Notes under the pieces: model-generated
The model's input: only the letters and a program-made list of their open reading frames with translations
Databases searched by the model: none
Told to the model about the DNA's origin: nothing
From: Arachnopeziza araneosa
Lineage: Eukaryota; Ascomycota; Leotiomycetes; Helotiales; Arachnopezizaceae
Direction: 5' to 3'
DNA length: 64,000 nucleotides
Assembly: GCA_003988855.1 (NCBI GenBank)
Contig: QYAI01000024.1
Span: 310,001 to 374,000, forward strand
Shown here: piece by piece, positions 54,170 to 64,000 of the stretch
Layout: the number at the start of each line of letters is the position of its first letter
How positions within the stretch are numbered: position 1 is the stretch's first letter
Translations under genes and position numbers: made by a program

Positions 54170-55652
54170 ACACTTGGATCTAGTTTAATGATATTGGTTC
54201 GCCGGTTCGAGTACTTGACTTTCGTTCCAACTGATCTGGCGCTTTGATGATACCACAATTGCGGATACCTTGCTTTCATTCGGATACTGGAAGGAAGAGA
54301 CATAATTTGTTTCACTAAAGCGTTATGACGATTGTTCTTCGTGAATACCCTTGTCTTATTAAATGATCTGGGCCTTTTCTCAGGCAGCGATTTCGTGGTG
54401 GAGAAGGAAAGTGGTAATCATTGTATATAAATGATTTAGCTCTGTATTCCTTAAAAGCAACAAACAAGTTTTGCGATGATACATACGCTCGCAGCATACT
54501 TTCTTTGTGAAGTGACTCTTCAAATTGTTAAATTTTCTCTTGAGGGAAAAGGATATTCTTGGTTATATTATAGTCAACAGCGGGGCCAAGCTTACCTTCC
54601 GAAAAAATCAATCCCTGCATAATACAGACGAGGCTCATTAGGATAAAGTGACAGCGTCGGAAGGATGCTGCAAGATAGATTGTTTGAAGATCATAATCGC
54701 TTGGTAGCGGTATTATTATGGGTACAGTATTGAACGACATCCGATTCCTTCAGGGAGTTTTCGAGAAGCCATCAAAAAACAAATTATCAGCTTATGATTG
54801 CTACCGCACGCCTATCTACTTGCAGTCTATTAATAGAGTATTCTGGTTATCATAAATCGGTCTTGGGCACTCGTGTCCTTGCTCGAAAACGGGGAAGATA
54901 GGTTCACGCCACACTCTACTTCAGCCACAGCATTGCAACCCTCCGGCAAAAACGCTGGGAACCTTGGTCAACGACATCATAAAATTATCCAGCGTAAAGA
55001 TATGTCTTTTCTTGTCCCAGAGCCAAGGTGCCATGCTTCTTGAAGAAGAAGGTGGTAGTCGGGCTCCGGTGGAGGCTAGTTGAAGATCTTGAAGCCCATT
55101 GACTTTCTCCGCATTCCTCGCGGAGGATTTCTGACCACACGACTCGGCGGAGGCGCATCATGCTGATGGGGACAGCCAATAAGCAAGACCATTCCGTGCG
55201 CCATCCCGTACACCGGACTAAGCCTCAGCTTCCGCTGACAGACAGACGATATGCTTGACCGTTGGGAGACCCAAGGCCTTCTGGTGTCTCGAGACCGAAA
55301 GTTGGGATGGAGAGATGATCGGATGGGGGATACTGTAGGTCTATTTTGCGATCCTTTTAATCTATTTGGGAGATCCGTCGCTTCGTATTGGGAAAGGCTC
55401 ATCCCCTCGTGAGTTGGGAGGAGGCGTGAGTTGCATGTCTGACCCAGCGAGGTGGCAGTGATGTGTTCATGATGGACCGAATGGCATCAGAGAGTTTACG
55501 CTATGATGCTCAGATTTCGTAAGATGGTGGGATGTTCAGACGAACTGAAGCTGCCTTGGACTGGCACGGTTTCTTGTTTTCGTTCGTCCGTTGTCTGGAT
55601 GTTGCCTATAAAGCCTCGAAGGAGGTGAGGAGTTCTCACATATCCAAATCTG
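54170..55652 (+). other. Intergenic region upstream of the TAP-type hydrolase
   Basis: 1.48 kb without a recognisable gene, AT-rich from 54170 to about 54850. Short open frames on the minus strand have no family features. I see no tRNA, transposon ends or long repeats. Confidence 0.5.
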
Positions 55653-57939
55653 ATGTCCAAGATGGTTTCTTCTGATGGCCAAAGAGCTGACAAATCGTTG
55701 GAAAAGGAGGTATCTGATTACCTAGACGATGAATACCATTGCCGAAAGCGCTACAGGACTCTTCGAGAGCCATCATTCATTACAGGTGTCATTACTATTG
55801 CTCTTGTGATTGGTTTATGGCTATACGTTGCCGTCCCTCACTCTTCTCACTCAGTTGTCAAAACTGGATCTGTCAATAACCAGACTGACCATGTTGATCA
55901 AACCGAACATGTAACGGAAGCCACTAAAGCTCAAGTTGCTTGGGAGAATGTAGGAATCTTTGTAGGAAAATCATAGATATTAGCTGATTATATCGCACAG
56001 ATTACTCCCAACGAAAAACTTTATTGGTACCCATGTAATACCAATTTCTATTGCGCCCGCCTGACGGTGCCCATGGATTACACTCGCCCGCTAAATGCCT
56101 CGAAGAACAACCCAAAGGTCTATATTGGCCTGATGCTACTTCCTGGAACTCACACGGGAAACAAAAACTACTCTTCTCAGCCCATACTCTTCAACTTCGG
56201 TGGCCCTGGAACTTCTGGTGTACAGTATTTCTTAGATCTAGCTACGGCTCTTCAGACAGTTGTCGGAACGGGTCAAGACATTCTTACATTTGATCCTCGT
56301 GGCATTGGTACCACCCTTCCCAACGCCGACTGTTTCTCATATCCTTCTGCGACATCTACCAATGATTCCTCATCCTACTTTTCGGAAGACAATGCCTTTG
56401 GAAGCTACAAGAGAACTCTATGGACAGGCTCTGGTGGTGACGATGGCAATATCGGCTCGAGCGATGACGCGTTGCTTAAAATCAATGTAAGGAAGACGAC
56501 TTTGGCCACCGTGTGCCAGCAAAAAGACGCATATTATGGCAATAGCAGCATCTTTAGATATATGCACACATCCGTTGTGGCGCAAGATATGCTAAGTATT
56601 GTTGATGCTTGGAGTGCGTATACGAGCCGCCAGTCAGGTCAACAAACTCAAGGACAGTTGATGTATTGGGGCTTAAGTGTTGGAGTATGTCTTTCACATC
56701 TATTTTAGTTTGGATCTGCTAACTATTGTTTAGACCGTTTTAGGCGCAACGTTTGCGTCCATGTTTCCAAGTCGCGTGGGTCGTATTGTGCTTGGTATGT
56801 TTCTCAATTCCTCTTTATCTTAACAGCGGTGGACTGACTTCAATAGACGGTGTTGTTGATGCAGACAAATATTCTAATCCAGTCTGGACGAATACTTTAG
56901 GTCACATGGACTATGTGATCAACACTCTGCCACAGTACTGCCTTCAAGCTGGAAGCCAATGTGCGCTTTATAGGTCTGGGGACAGTGTTACAGACATTAC
57001 AAATCGATTTCAGACTGTAATGAACAATATCGAGGCAAATCCAGTCCCTCTTATCACTTCAACGACGAAGACGCCAGTAATTATCAATTACAGCGAAATG
57101 CGAGATCTTTTATTCTCGGTAACTTACACTCCTACAGCATCGTTTCCTCCTCTTGCCGTTATTCTCAATGGTTTATTGGCGGGAAATGCATCTGTTTTGG
57201 AATCGGTCATCTCAGTACCAGATAACCCGGCGCCTTTCGCCACAGAGCTACCAGCATACCAGTATCAGCCTAAGGAAGAGCAGTTAAGCATCATGTGTAG
57301 CGATAAATTGTACCCCGTAAGAGGAAGCTTAGCATACGATCAACAGTTACTAACGTTCCTTAGCTAAATACGAACTTAGCAGGCATACAAGCCTGGTATA
57401 ACCAAGTTCTTAACGAGTCTTCTTTCGCTGATACTTGGGTAACTCTCATGGATGGGTGTAACACCTGGAATAACATTCCCATCCCAGGACCTCCCTCAGT
57501 TTGGGACGACAAAAATTCTGCCAACTTCAAGGCCATCAAAACCGCTAATCCGCTCTTCCTCCTGAGCAATACCTACGACCCCGTCACACCCCTCTCAGCA
57601 GCTGTCATTATGGCTGGGAGATTCGTCAACGCCGGTCTAGTGGAAGTCACTAGTGCCATTGGACATACAAGTCTGAGTGCTGTAAGTCTTTGTGCATTGG
57701 GATTAGTGCAAGAGTATTTTCAACAAGGAACGACACCACCAGCGCCGAACAATGGAAAATGGACTGAGTGTTCTGTTGATGAGTATCCATGGCACCCATA
57801 CCAGCCGTCTTCGAAGATGGCGAGGAGCGAAGGTGAGAGAAATATACTTGCGTTGAAGGAGGCACAGGCGGCTTTTGCTAAGCTTCCAATGCTGGGAAAG
57901 CAACGGAAATTTTCGTTGGATCGGCTGGCACATGTCTAA
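55653..57939 (+). CDS. Membrane-anchored TAP-like alpha/beta-hydrolase (peptidase S33-type)
   Basis: Five exons (55653-55949, 56001-56684, 56734-56794, 56847-57316, 57364-57939) give 695 aa. ATG at 55653 or 55662. Residues 41-61 (SFITGVITIALVIGLWLYV) form a signal anchor, giving a type II topology with the enzyme outside or in a lumen. The catalytic part starts with NITPNEKLYWYPC across intron 1, then YCARLTVPMDYTRPLNASKN and QPILFNFGGPGTSGVQYFLD (oxyanion loop). The nucleophile is in YWGLSVGTVLGATF with Ser325; Asp576 in LLSNTYDPVTPL and His605 in SAIGHTSLSA complete the triad within a TAP-like C-terminal domain. Fungal homologues are predicted aminopeptidases or esterases. The substrate is unknown. 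Confidence 0.88.
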
Positions 57940-58306
57940 GTTATGATACTGTGTGAAGTCGATGTCTTGTCTTTTCTTTGGTATCTGTATGAAGCATATC
58001 TTAATGCCTGACGGAGCATATAAGCGACCGAATTTAAGGCGGAGTTCTCGTAAACCAATTTCAAATATTTAAAAGGCTGCTAATTCTAAGAATGCTTAAT
58101 CTTAAAAAGGGATATCAAATACTTTTTAGCTTGCAGGTAAGTGCTAGCGACTCTCTACCTTTCAAAAAGGGGGCATGGTCACGTGTTCACGACGCGACCG
58201 ACAGGGGTCCGTCGGCTCTGAGAAAAATATGAGGAGAGCTCCAGTAATTCGACAACACCATCAATTCTCATCTCCTCTCTTTCTTTATTTCTCCAGTTCA
58301 TTCAAG
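57940..58306 (+). other. Intergenic promoter of the mitochondrial EF-Tu gene
   Basis: 367 bp, AT-rich in the first half and CT-rich just before the ATG (58270-58295). No gene seen. Confidence 0.5.
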
Positions 58307-59754
58307 ATGCCTGTCTTTGCGCGAACCTTTACTCCGTTTCTGCGGACGGCTCGGTCTGCTCTTCAGCAAAGCAATTCCATTAACCCCTTACAGCATGCGC
58401 TTCGAGGACAAAACGGAGCTGCCGTGTTGAAAAATGCTCGCGGATATGCTGCTGTCTTTGAGCGCACGAAGCCGCACGTCAATATTGGTATGCAAGATAT
58501 CTAAGATTAATCGGATCCTCGTCTGACTTCTCTAGGTACAATTGGTCATGTTGATCACGGAAAGGTGCTTTGATTTTGAATACTGTCAGGAAGCAACACT
58601 AATCTCAATTTGTTTTATAGACTACATTGACTGCTGCTATCACAAAAAGACAGGCCGAGAAGGGATTGGCAAGCTTCCTCGATTATGGGTCTATCGATAA
58701 GGCGCCCGAAGAACGAAAGCGTGGTATTACAATCTCAACAGCACACATTGAGTACTCGACCGATGCCAGACATTACTCTCACGTCGACTGCCCTGGCCAT
58801 GCCGATTATATCAAGAACATGATTACTGGTGCTGCAAACATGGATGGAGCTGTTATTGTCGTTGCTGCTTCGGATGGACAAATGCCTCAGACACGAGAAC
58901 ATTTGCTCCTAGCTCGCCAAGTTGGTGTTCAAAAGATTGTTGTTTTTGTCAACAAGGTCGATGCTCTTGAGGACCCTGAAATGTTGGAATTGGTTGAGAT
59001 GGAGATGCGTGAACTTTTGACCACCTACGGATTCGAGGGCGATGACACTCCAATTATCTTAGGATCTGCACTGTGTGCTTTGGACGGACGAAGACCTGAC
59101 ATTGGAGAGGAGAAGATCGATGAGCTACTCAAAGCTGTTGATACCTGGATCCCAACCCCACAGCGTGATCTCGACAAACCATTCTTGATGTCGGTTGAGG
59201 ATGTCTTCTCTATCCCCGGACGGGGAACAGTTGCCTCGGGCCGTGTCGAGCGTGGAACACTGAAGAAGGATGCTGAAGTCGAACTTATTGGGAAATCAGA
59301 AACCCCAATTAAGACGAAAGTCACTGATATTGAGACCTTCAAGAAGTCTTGCGACGAGTCAAGAGCTGGTGACAACTCTGGACTTCTGCTAAGAGGTATC
59401 AAGCGTGAGGATGTCAAAAGAGGAATGGTTATCGTGCAACCTGGAACTACCAAGGCGCATAATGAGTTCCTGTGCTCTATGTACGTCCTAACCAAAGAGG
59501 AAGGAGGTCGCCACACCGGATTCCACGAGAATTATCGCCCACAAATATTCCTGCGAACAGCCGATGAAGCTGCTGCGCTGTACTGGCCTGAGGGAACGGA
59601 GCACCGCGACTCCAAGATGGTTATGCCAGGTGACAACGTTGAGATGAGATGCGAGATCCACAACCCTGTTGCCATTGAAGTCGGACAACGATTCAATATC
59701 CGTGAAGGTGGACGAACCGTAGCAACCGGTTTGGTGACTAGAATCATTAAGTAA
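58307..59754 (+). CDS. TUF1: Mitochondrial elongation factor Tu
   Basis: Three exons, 58307-58487, 58536-58564 and 58621-59754, give 447 aa. The first 45 residues (MPVFARTFTPFLRTARSALQ) form a mitochondrial presequence. The GTPase motifs are intact: GTIGHVDHGKT (Lys70, Thr71), GITISTAHIEYSTD (effector region), VDCPGHADYIKNMITGAANM, NKVDALEDPEM and GSALCALDG. Domains 2 and 3 include FSIPGRGTVASGRVERGTLK and a stretch ending TGLVTRIIK. The second exon is 29 nt, and the last intron falls exactly between Lys and Thr of the P-loop. EF-Tu delivers aminoacyl-tRNA to mitoribosomes. The frame is open upstream of 58307 but those residues lack presequence character. Confidence 0.98.
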
Positions 59755-62256
59755 AGAAAGTGTAGGAATTAATAGCTGGGCCTTGGCTTCATTGTATACT
59801 CGACTTTATATTACGACTTGTGGGCAGGCATGGAAAAGGAGTTCGTTGCGAGCCTTCATCCGAATCTTCTCGTTTGTGATTTACAGGTGTAGATTATGGA
59901 TGGCACCCCTTCTCCTCTCTTCAAGATGTGTCTTCTTACAGCTGTATCATAGGCATGGTGTGGATAAAATCTCAGAATCTGTACTAAATTGTTTTGCAAA
60001 AATGTGATATTCCAAATGTCTTTCTTGAGTTTTTCATTTTCAAGCTGAACTTCTCTTGCTGCCGTCTAGCTAAAATCTTGCCCGATTCAAATCGGCCACA
60101 AGTTTAGAATTGTATGCTGGATTTAAGGATAGATAAAGACGCTTTCAACGTCCTGGATATCCTAGATATCTTGGATGTCATGTTTTGACATCACGGGCGT
60201 CTTGAATATCTCAGGCATTTATTCAGATACACGCAAACATTCACGCACTGCTCTCTTTGCCAGCAGATGGCCAGATTTCAAGATGGCCCTTATCCGTGGG
60301 ACTCTTAATTGAGCTAGCATCTCAGTAGCATAACAAAGAAGAGGAAGGTGTTAGGCCAAGAAAAGATAGGAGATGGGCTGGCATAAAGCGAGTTGAGAAT
60401 ATCAAGCAGAGAAAGCAGAGAGACAGAAAAAAAGATGTTAGAAGAAATAGAAAAAAATTATTATTAGAACCCACAGCTGACCAGAGCGTCACTCAAGGTC
60501 AAGCATAACTTCCTCTCTACTAGAAAAGTAAGTGAGCATCATATCATTTTTAGAACCAGAATGGCCGCAGATCTAGGTGTGCCATCTCGATATTGATTCG
60601 TCAAATGCCAGCCTTGCCTCCGCTCCAACATTCACTCCCATCTCCCACTTTCTGCCGACCTATGTGATAAGATAAAATAAGGCGGTTCCGGACACAAATC
60701 CAGTCGAGAGTCGCAAGTTGCTCGTTCAGAATCAAATCCCATTCTAACAGCTCCAAGCCTGTGTTACTTACGTTGGTAGAGATTACGAGATACCAAATCT
60801 GATCGAGTGAGGGCTCGAGAGGACATGACGGTGTCTCGGAACTCTTTTGCTTCTGGGTCCTAGGAATTTTTATCCCTTTAGAGGTGAGTATTTTCCTGTT
60901 GTCATTTTTTTCCTTCTCTTTCTTTCTGGACCATATAGGCCCTTTCGAATATTTCTGGCGAGGAGGTTCTCACGTGGAAGTGGGTAGACGCGTTCGCTTT
61001 GGAGACAGAACAAAATTTTACCTCGAAGTTAGACCCAAAGAGTTACTTTCCTGTTGATTACTGTCCCTCTAACATTTTCTCGTGGTTTGATAAATAAAAT
61101 AGCAGATTTAGTATTAGCGTCTTCCTCGATACAGCCCATCGAACTATCCTTTCCTCGCCGGCTCCCTTGTACAATTATTGACTCGCAAACTACCCCGAAG
61201 ACTCACCAGTCTGCTCTCTTGTCAAATATTTTTCCACGCCTTATAGCAAACGAGGCCAGGAGGCAATCGTACCTGCCACAATAGAAAGACTGTATGTGGA
61301 GGTTGATTCGGTGATTGTGTACATAAATTCTAAAGGCCATATCAGATGTCTATTCACAAAGCAGTATCAAACATATTAGATAAATACCGCTACCAATCAA
61401 TGGCTATCCAAATACCAGCTAAGGTATGCCAGGGAAAATAGTACCATGATGCTGGCATCAAAGCACCATTGACGATATTAAAAGCCGCAAGTAATGATAA
61501 CAAGCAAGAGTCTAACAGCAGATTCGATACCTGTGTCCCTATGGACGAATTGGAAGTAGATTGGAAGTTAGAAAATTACGAAGAAGCTGGTCGTAGCACA
61601 ATTTGTCGCAATGAAGCAGAGTAGCAGGTTCCGACGCTTGAGAAATAGAGTAGAGGATAGATATGCGCTCTTTGGGCGTGGTGGAGATGTAGAAATATTG
61701 AACAGTTCGACGTTATCATTATTCATCTCCAAATTTTCGGCCGTCTCGTCTCGTTGTATCTTTGTTTGCAGTTCCTATCTTCATAGATCTCACCGCATCG
61801 TCCTTTCTAACACTCTTTTGCTGAGTTGAGTATGAGATATTTTTGACCCTTACTTGGCCGACAAAGAATAAGGTAAAAAAATCCGGCTGAACGTGGAGTC
61901 CTCGCTCAAGCCTGATAGTGTTTACTTAACAATGAGTTCTCATCCTAAAAGAAGGAAGTGGAGGTCTGTATTGGAGTCGGCAAATTGTAGACTGGATTGG
62001 CTGTTCATCAATCTGTAGTGATTACCAGGAGAGGGAATGTCTGTATATGATAGATGTAACTCAATTTAAAATAAATTTGAACAATTGAGGTTGAACAACA
62101 GGAGTCTTTCATATTAATATGACCTCCCTAGCGTCTCGCTTGTCTTCCAATGCCCCACACTTCCTCGAACCTCCCCCACCAAGCCTGAGGCATTGTCCAC
62201 CACCAGCACGCGAGTTGAGCTCGCAAGTTTATAACACAACACAACGACATCTCATT
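59755..62256 (+). other. Longest gene-free region, upstream of SRP21
   Basis: 2.5 kb with stops in all frames and only short incidental open frames (for example 61054-61284). It contains a degenerate 9-bp triplicate and a 7-bp-stem hairpin at 60152-60192 and a direct repeat GATTGGAAGT near 61545-61570. No coding or tRNA gene is recognised. A non-coding transcript or a long SRP21 leader is possible. Confidence 0.5.
60152..60192. repeat. Degenerate 9-bp tandem triplicate adjoining a 7-bp hairpin
   Basis: CCTGGATAT, CCTAGATAT and CTTGGATGT follow each other. The end of the last unit forms GATGTCA, which pairs with TGACATC (60186-60192) across a 5-nt loop. Confidence 0.5.
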
Positions 62257-62844
62257 ATGCCTTTTCTACCCACCGCCCAGGAATGGCTTACTCAGTCCGC
62301 TCTCCTCCTCCAAGCCCGCCCGGACACTGTTCGTTCCCCCCCCCCCTCTTCCTTTTCGAAATGCTCTTGTGCCCTTCATATCCAACTCATCTAACCCAGA
62401 ACCGTCTCGCAGATACGAATCACAACAAAATACAGCCTACCTAAGATACCCAAGAAGTCCAAAGCCGATTCCTCAAAACCACCAACGACCACTTCAGATT
62501 CTCCTGCTACAACGACGGCAAGTGCTAAACCTCCACCGACCGCAACCCTGACCCTAAAAACTTACGACCCCGCCAGCGGCGTAACACTCAAATACCAGAC
62601 CAACAAGGTAGCTGAGGTAGGGCGATTGATTCAAATTATGGGTCGGTTGGGGAGGGGAATGGCAGGACTGGAAATGGAGGTGAATGAAAGTGTGGTTGAG
62701 AAAGCCGAGGTGGAAGAGAGTGCGCCTCTAGCTGTTAGTGCGACTGCGACTGCTTCGGGTGGAAAGACGGCGACGCCTGTTCAAAGTGGCAGTGCAACGG
62801 GGCAAGGTGGAGGGAAAGGGAAGAAAAAGAAGGGCAAAAAGTGA
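62257..62844 (+). CDS. SRP21: Signal recognition particle subunit SRP9/Srp21
   Basis: Two exons, 62257-62328 and 62413-62844, give 167 aa. Exon 1 encodes MPFLPTAQEWLTQSALLLQA and RPDT, the first helix of the SRP9-21 fold. After the intron comes IRITTKYSLPKIPKKSKADS, a disordered Ser/Thr/Pro insert typical of fungi, then the second half of the fold (LTLKTYDPASGVTLKYQTNK, VAEVGRLIQIMGRLGRGMAG). A basic tail ends GKGKKKKGKK. The protein binds the Alu domain of SRP RNA for elongation arrest. The 84-nt intron starts close to an 11-C homopolymer. The frame is open further 5', but the ATG at 62257 matches the family start. It is convergent with RNR2. Confidence 0.92.
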
Positions 62845-63344
62845 AAAGGGAAAGGAACTTAGTGCCTGTTGCCTATAGAAGCGTTACATGTAATATTTCA
62901 GCAGCTATGGCTAATTATCTCGCTGTTGAGGCAGGATAAGGAGGTGGTAGCTCAGATGGCAACATCTGCCGAGATGCTCGTCGAAATAGTATCAGAAATG
63001 CATTGGAAGGCGTTGGACGTGATATCCAGCTGTTTGAACGGAAATTTATAACGCATCAAGAAACCAAGCTTCATTTCATCATTTTCATTTTCTCTTACAC
63101 TTAAGTTAGTTATCCAATCCCACCCTCTTATCCCAGCAATGGTGAATCATCTTTCCAACTCCACGAACGCCGTGATCAAAGTATTGTTTATAACCAGACA
63201 AACATAGTCAAACCCCAACGTTTGCACCCGGCGGCCTTGCCATCTATGCAAAAAGCGTTGAAAGAAGAAATGAAGATATGCAATGCAATGTACATGTAAG
63301 ATGCCAACAACGCCGGACCCATAATATTAGTTTGATGCGAGCAT
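62845..63344. other. Convergent 3' spacer between SRP21 and RNR2
   Basis: 500 bp, both 3' UTRs. A 60-codon plus-strand frame near 62869-63051 shows no family features. No gene called. Confidence 0.5.
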
Positions 63345-64000
63345 TTAAAAATCTTCATCGAAGTTGAAATCACCACCGTTCTCAGCTTTGGCCTCGCTTT
63401 GAGCGGTCGTATCTTCGTGCTTCTTTTGTGTGCCTGCCATGACACCGGCCTTTTGATAATCGCCAACACGCTTCTCAAAGAAGTTGGTCTTGCCAGTGAG
63501 GGAGATATTCTCCATGAAGTCGAATGGATTTGCCGACTTATAGACCTTCTCGTTTCCAAGAGCTAAAAGAAGACGATCCGCGACGAATTCGATGTATTGC
63601 TTCATGAGATTAGAGTTCATGCCCAGAAGAGCGCAAGGGAGAGCCTCGGTTAAAAATTCTTGTTCGATCTCGACAGCTTCAGTGATGACATCTTGAACGG
63701 CTTGCTTGCTTGGTCGGTGCTTCAAGTGGGAGAAGAGAAGGCAGGCAAAGTCGGTGTGGAGGCCTTCATCACGAGAGATGAGCTCGTTGGAAAAGGTAAG
63801 ACCAGCCATCAGCCCACGCTTCTTCAACCAGAAGATAGAGGCAAATGAGCCACTGAAGAAAATACCTTCAACGGCAGCAAATGCAACAAGACGTTGAGCA
63901 AAGGTAGATTCCTTGTCTTGAATCCAACGAACAGCCCAATCCGCCTTCTTCTTGATACAGGGAACTATACATATGTTAGAGATGTGTTTTATCACGGTGG
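63345..64000 (-). CDS. RNR2: Ribonucleotide reductase small subunit (3' part; 5' end beyond the window)
   Basis: The last coding exon runs 63964-63345 on the minus strand (205 aa, opening in phase after a split Val codon). The acceptor TATGTATAG and a CTAAC branch point occupy 63965-64000, the visible end of the preceding intron. Sequence runs PCIKKKADWAVRWIQDKEST, FAAVEGIFFSGSFASIFWLK, NELISRDEGLHTDFACLLFS (iron-ligand Glu and His), ALPCALLGMNSNLMKQYIEF and NPFDFMENISLTGKTNFFEK. The C-terminus FNFDEDF is the R1-binding tail. The diiron-tyrosyl-radical residues nearer the N-terminus are off the window. R2 makes deoxyribonucleotides in S phase. Confidence 0.97.
   Translation of the reverse strand, partial: TVIKHISNICIVPCIKKKADWAVRWIQDKESTFAQRLVAFAAVEGIFFSGSFASIFWLKKRGLMAGLTFSNELISRDEGLHTDFACLLFSHLKHRPSKQAVQDVITEAVEIEQEFLTEALPCALLGMNSNLMKQYIEFVADRLLLALGNEKVYKSANPFDFMENISLTGKTNFFEKRVGDYQKAGVMAGTQKKHEDTTAQSEAKAENGGDFNFDEDF

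Noticed and set aside
58175..58306. Longer N-terminus for mitochondrial EF-Tu
   Set aside because: The added residues do not look like a presequence, whereas the ATG at 58307 opens a typical one.

Overview
This is a gene-dense stretch of nuclear DNA from a filamentous ascomycete (Pezizomycotina). Genes are interrupted by many short introns (about 45-100 nt) with GTRNGT donors and CTAAC/CTGAC-like branch points. The protein set also fits: fungal-type Vac8, Srp21/SRP9, Tom22, a HAM1-domain protein, Shg1, a fungal TPT-like transporter and a DUF4211 protein. Protein similarity and the moderate GC content suggest a leotiomycete (Helotiales-like) genome, but that placement is an inference. I see no intact transposon, CRISPR array, rRNA or convincing tRNA.

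Layout. 1-338: 5' part of a conserved fungal Cys-containing protein running off the left edge (-). 1509-6553: an Mpv17/PMP22 membrane protein (+), a Gly/Leu-rich protein (+), a PEX11-like protein (-) and an orphan (-). 7435-8221: an orphan with a 10-nt first exon (-). 9461-13778: a 1375-aa RhoGAP protein (-). 14274-15590: SNF4, the AMPK gamma subunit (-), divergent from VAC8 (16892-18990, +). 19378-21091: IMP1 (-) and mitochondrial IF3 (+) share a 164-bp promoter. 21714-23206: eIF2B-delta (+), with a perfect GCN4/CPC1 site upstream. 23473-26305: a tiny inner-membrane (complex I-like) protein (-) divergent from the COMPASS subunit Shg1 (+). 26826-28255: a nucleotide-sugar/triose-phosphate-type transporter with a 6-nt microexon (+). 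28602-32350: a tyrosine phosphatase and a membrane-anchored ubiquitin protease (-). 32614-34972: Alb1 and MFAP1 (+). 35085-37217: DNA polymerase alpha subunit B (-), with MBF-type promoter sites. 37522-38275: a decayed Cys-rich zinc-binding-family gene (-). 38791-42785: a 1276-aa ADF-H/PH-like protein (-). 44505-62844: seven genes all on + (TOM22, bestrophin-like channel, DUF4211 protein, HAM1-like protein, TAP-type hydrolase, mitochondrial EF-Tu, SRP21). 63345-64000: 3' part of RNR2 (-).

Most of the content is housekeeping: mitochondrial biogenesis and translation (IMP1, mtIF3, TOM22, TUF), cytosolic translation and ribosome assembly (eIF2B-delta, Alb1, SRP21), DNA replication (POL12, RNR2), splicing and chromatin (MFAP1, Shg1), AMPK signalling and vacuole inheritance. 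There is no secondary-metabolite cluster or defence island. The points most worth a second look are the pseudogene at 37.5-38.3 kb, the 6-nt microexon, the synonymous-only tandem repeat in the DUF4211 protein, the two promoter signatures that match the gene function (CPC1 site at eIF2B-delta, MBF sites at POL12), and the left-edge gene. Exon coordinates were worked out by hand from frame continuity and splice consensus. ATG starts were checked in the sequence.
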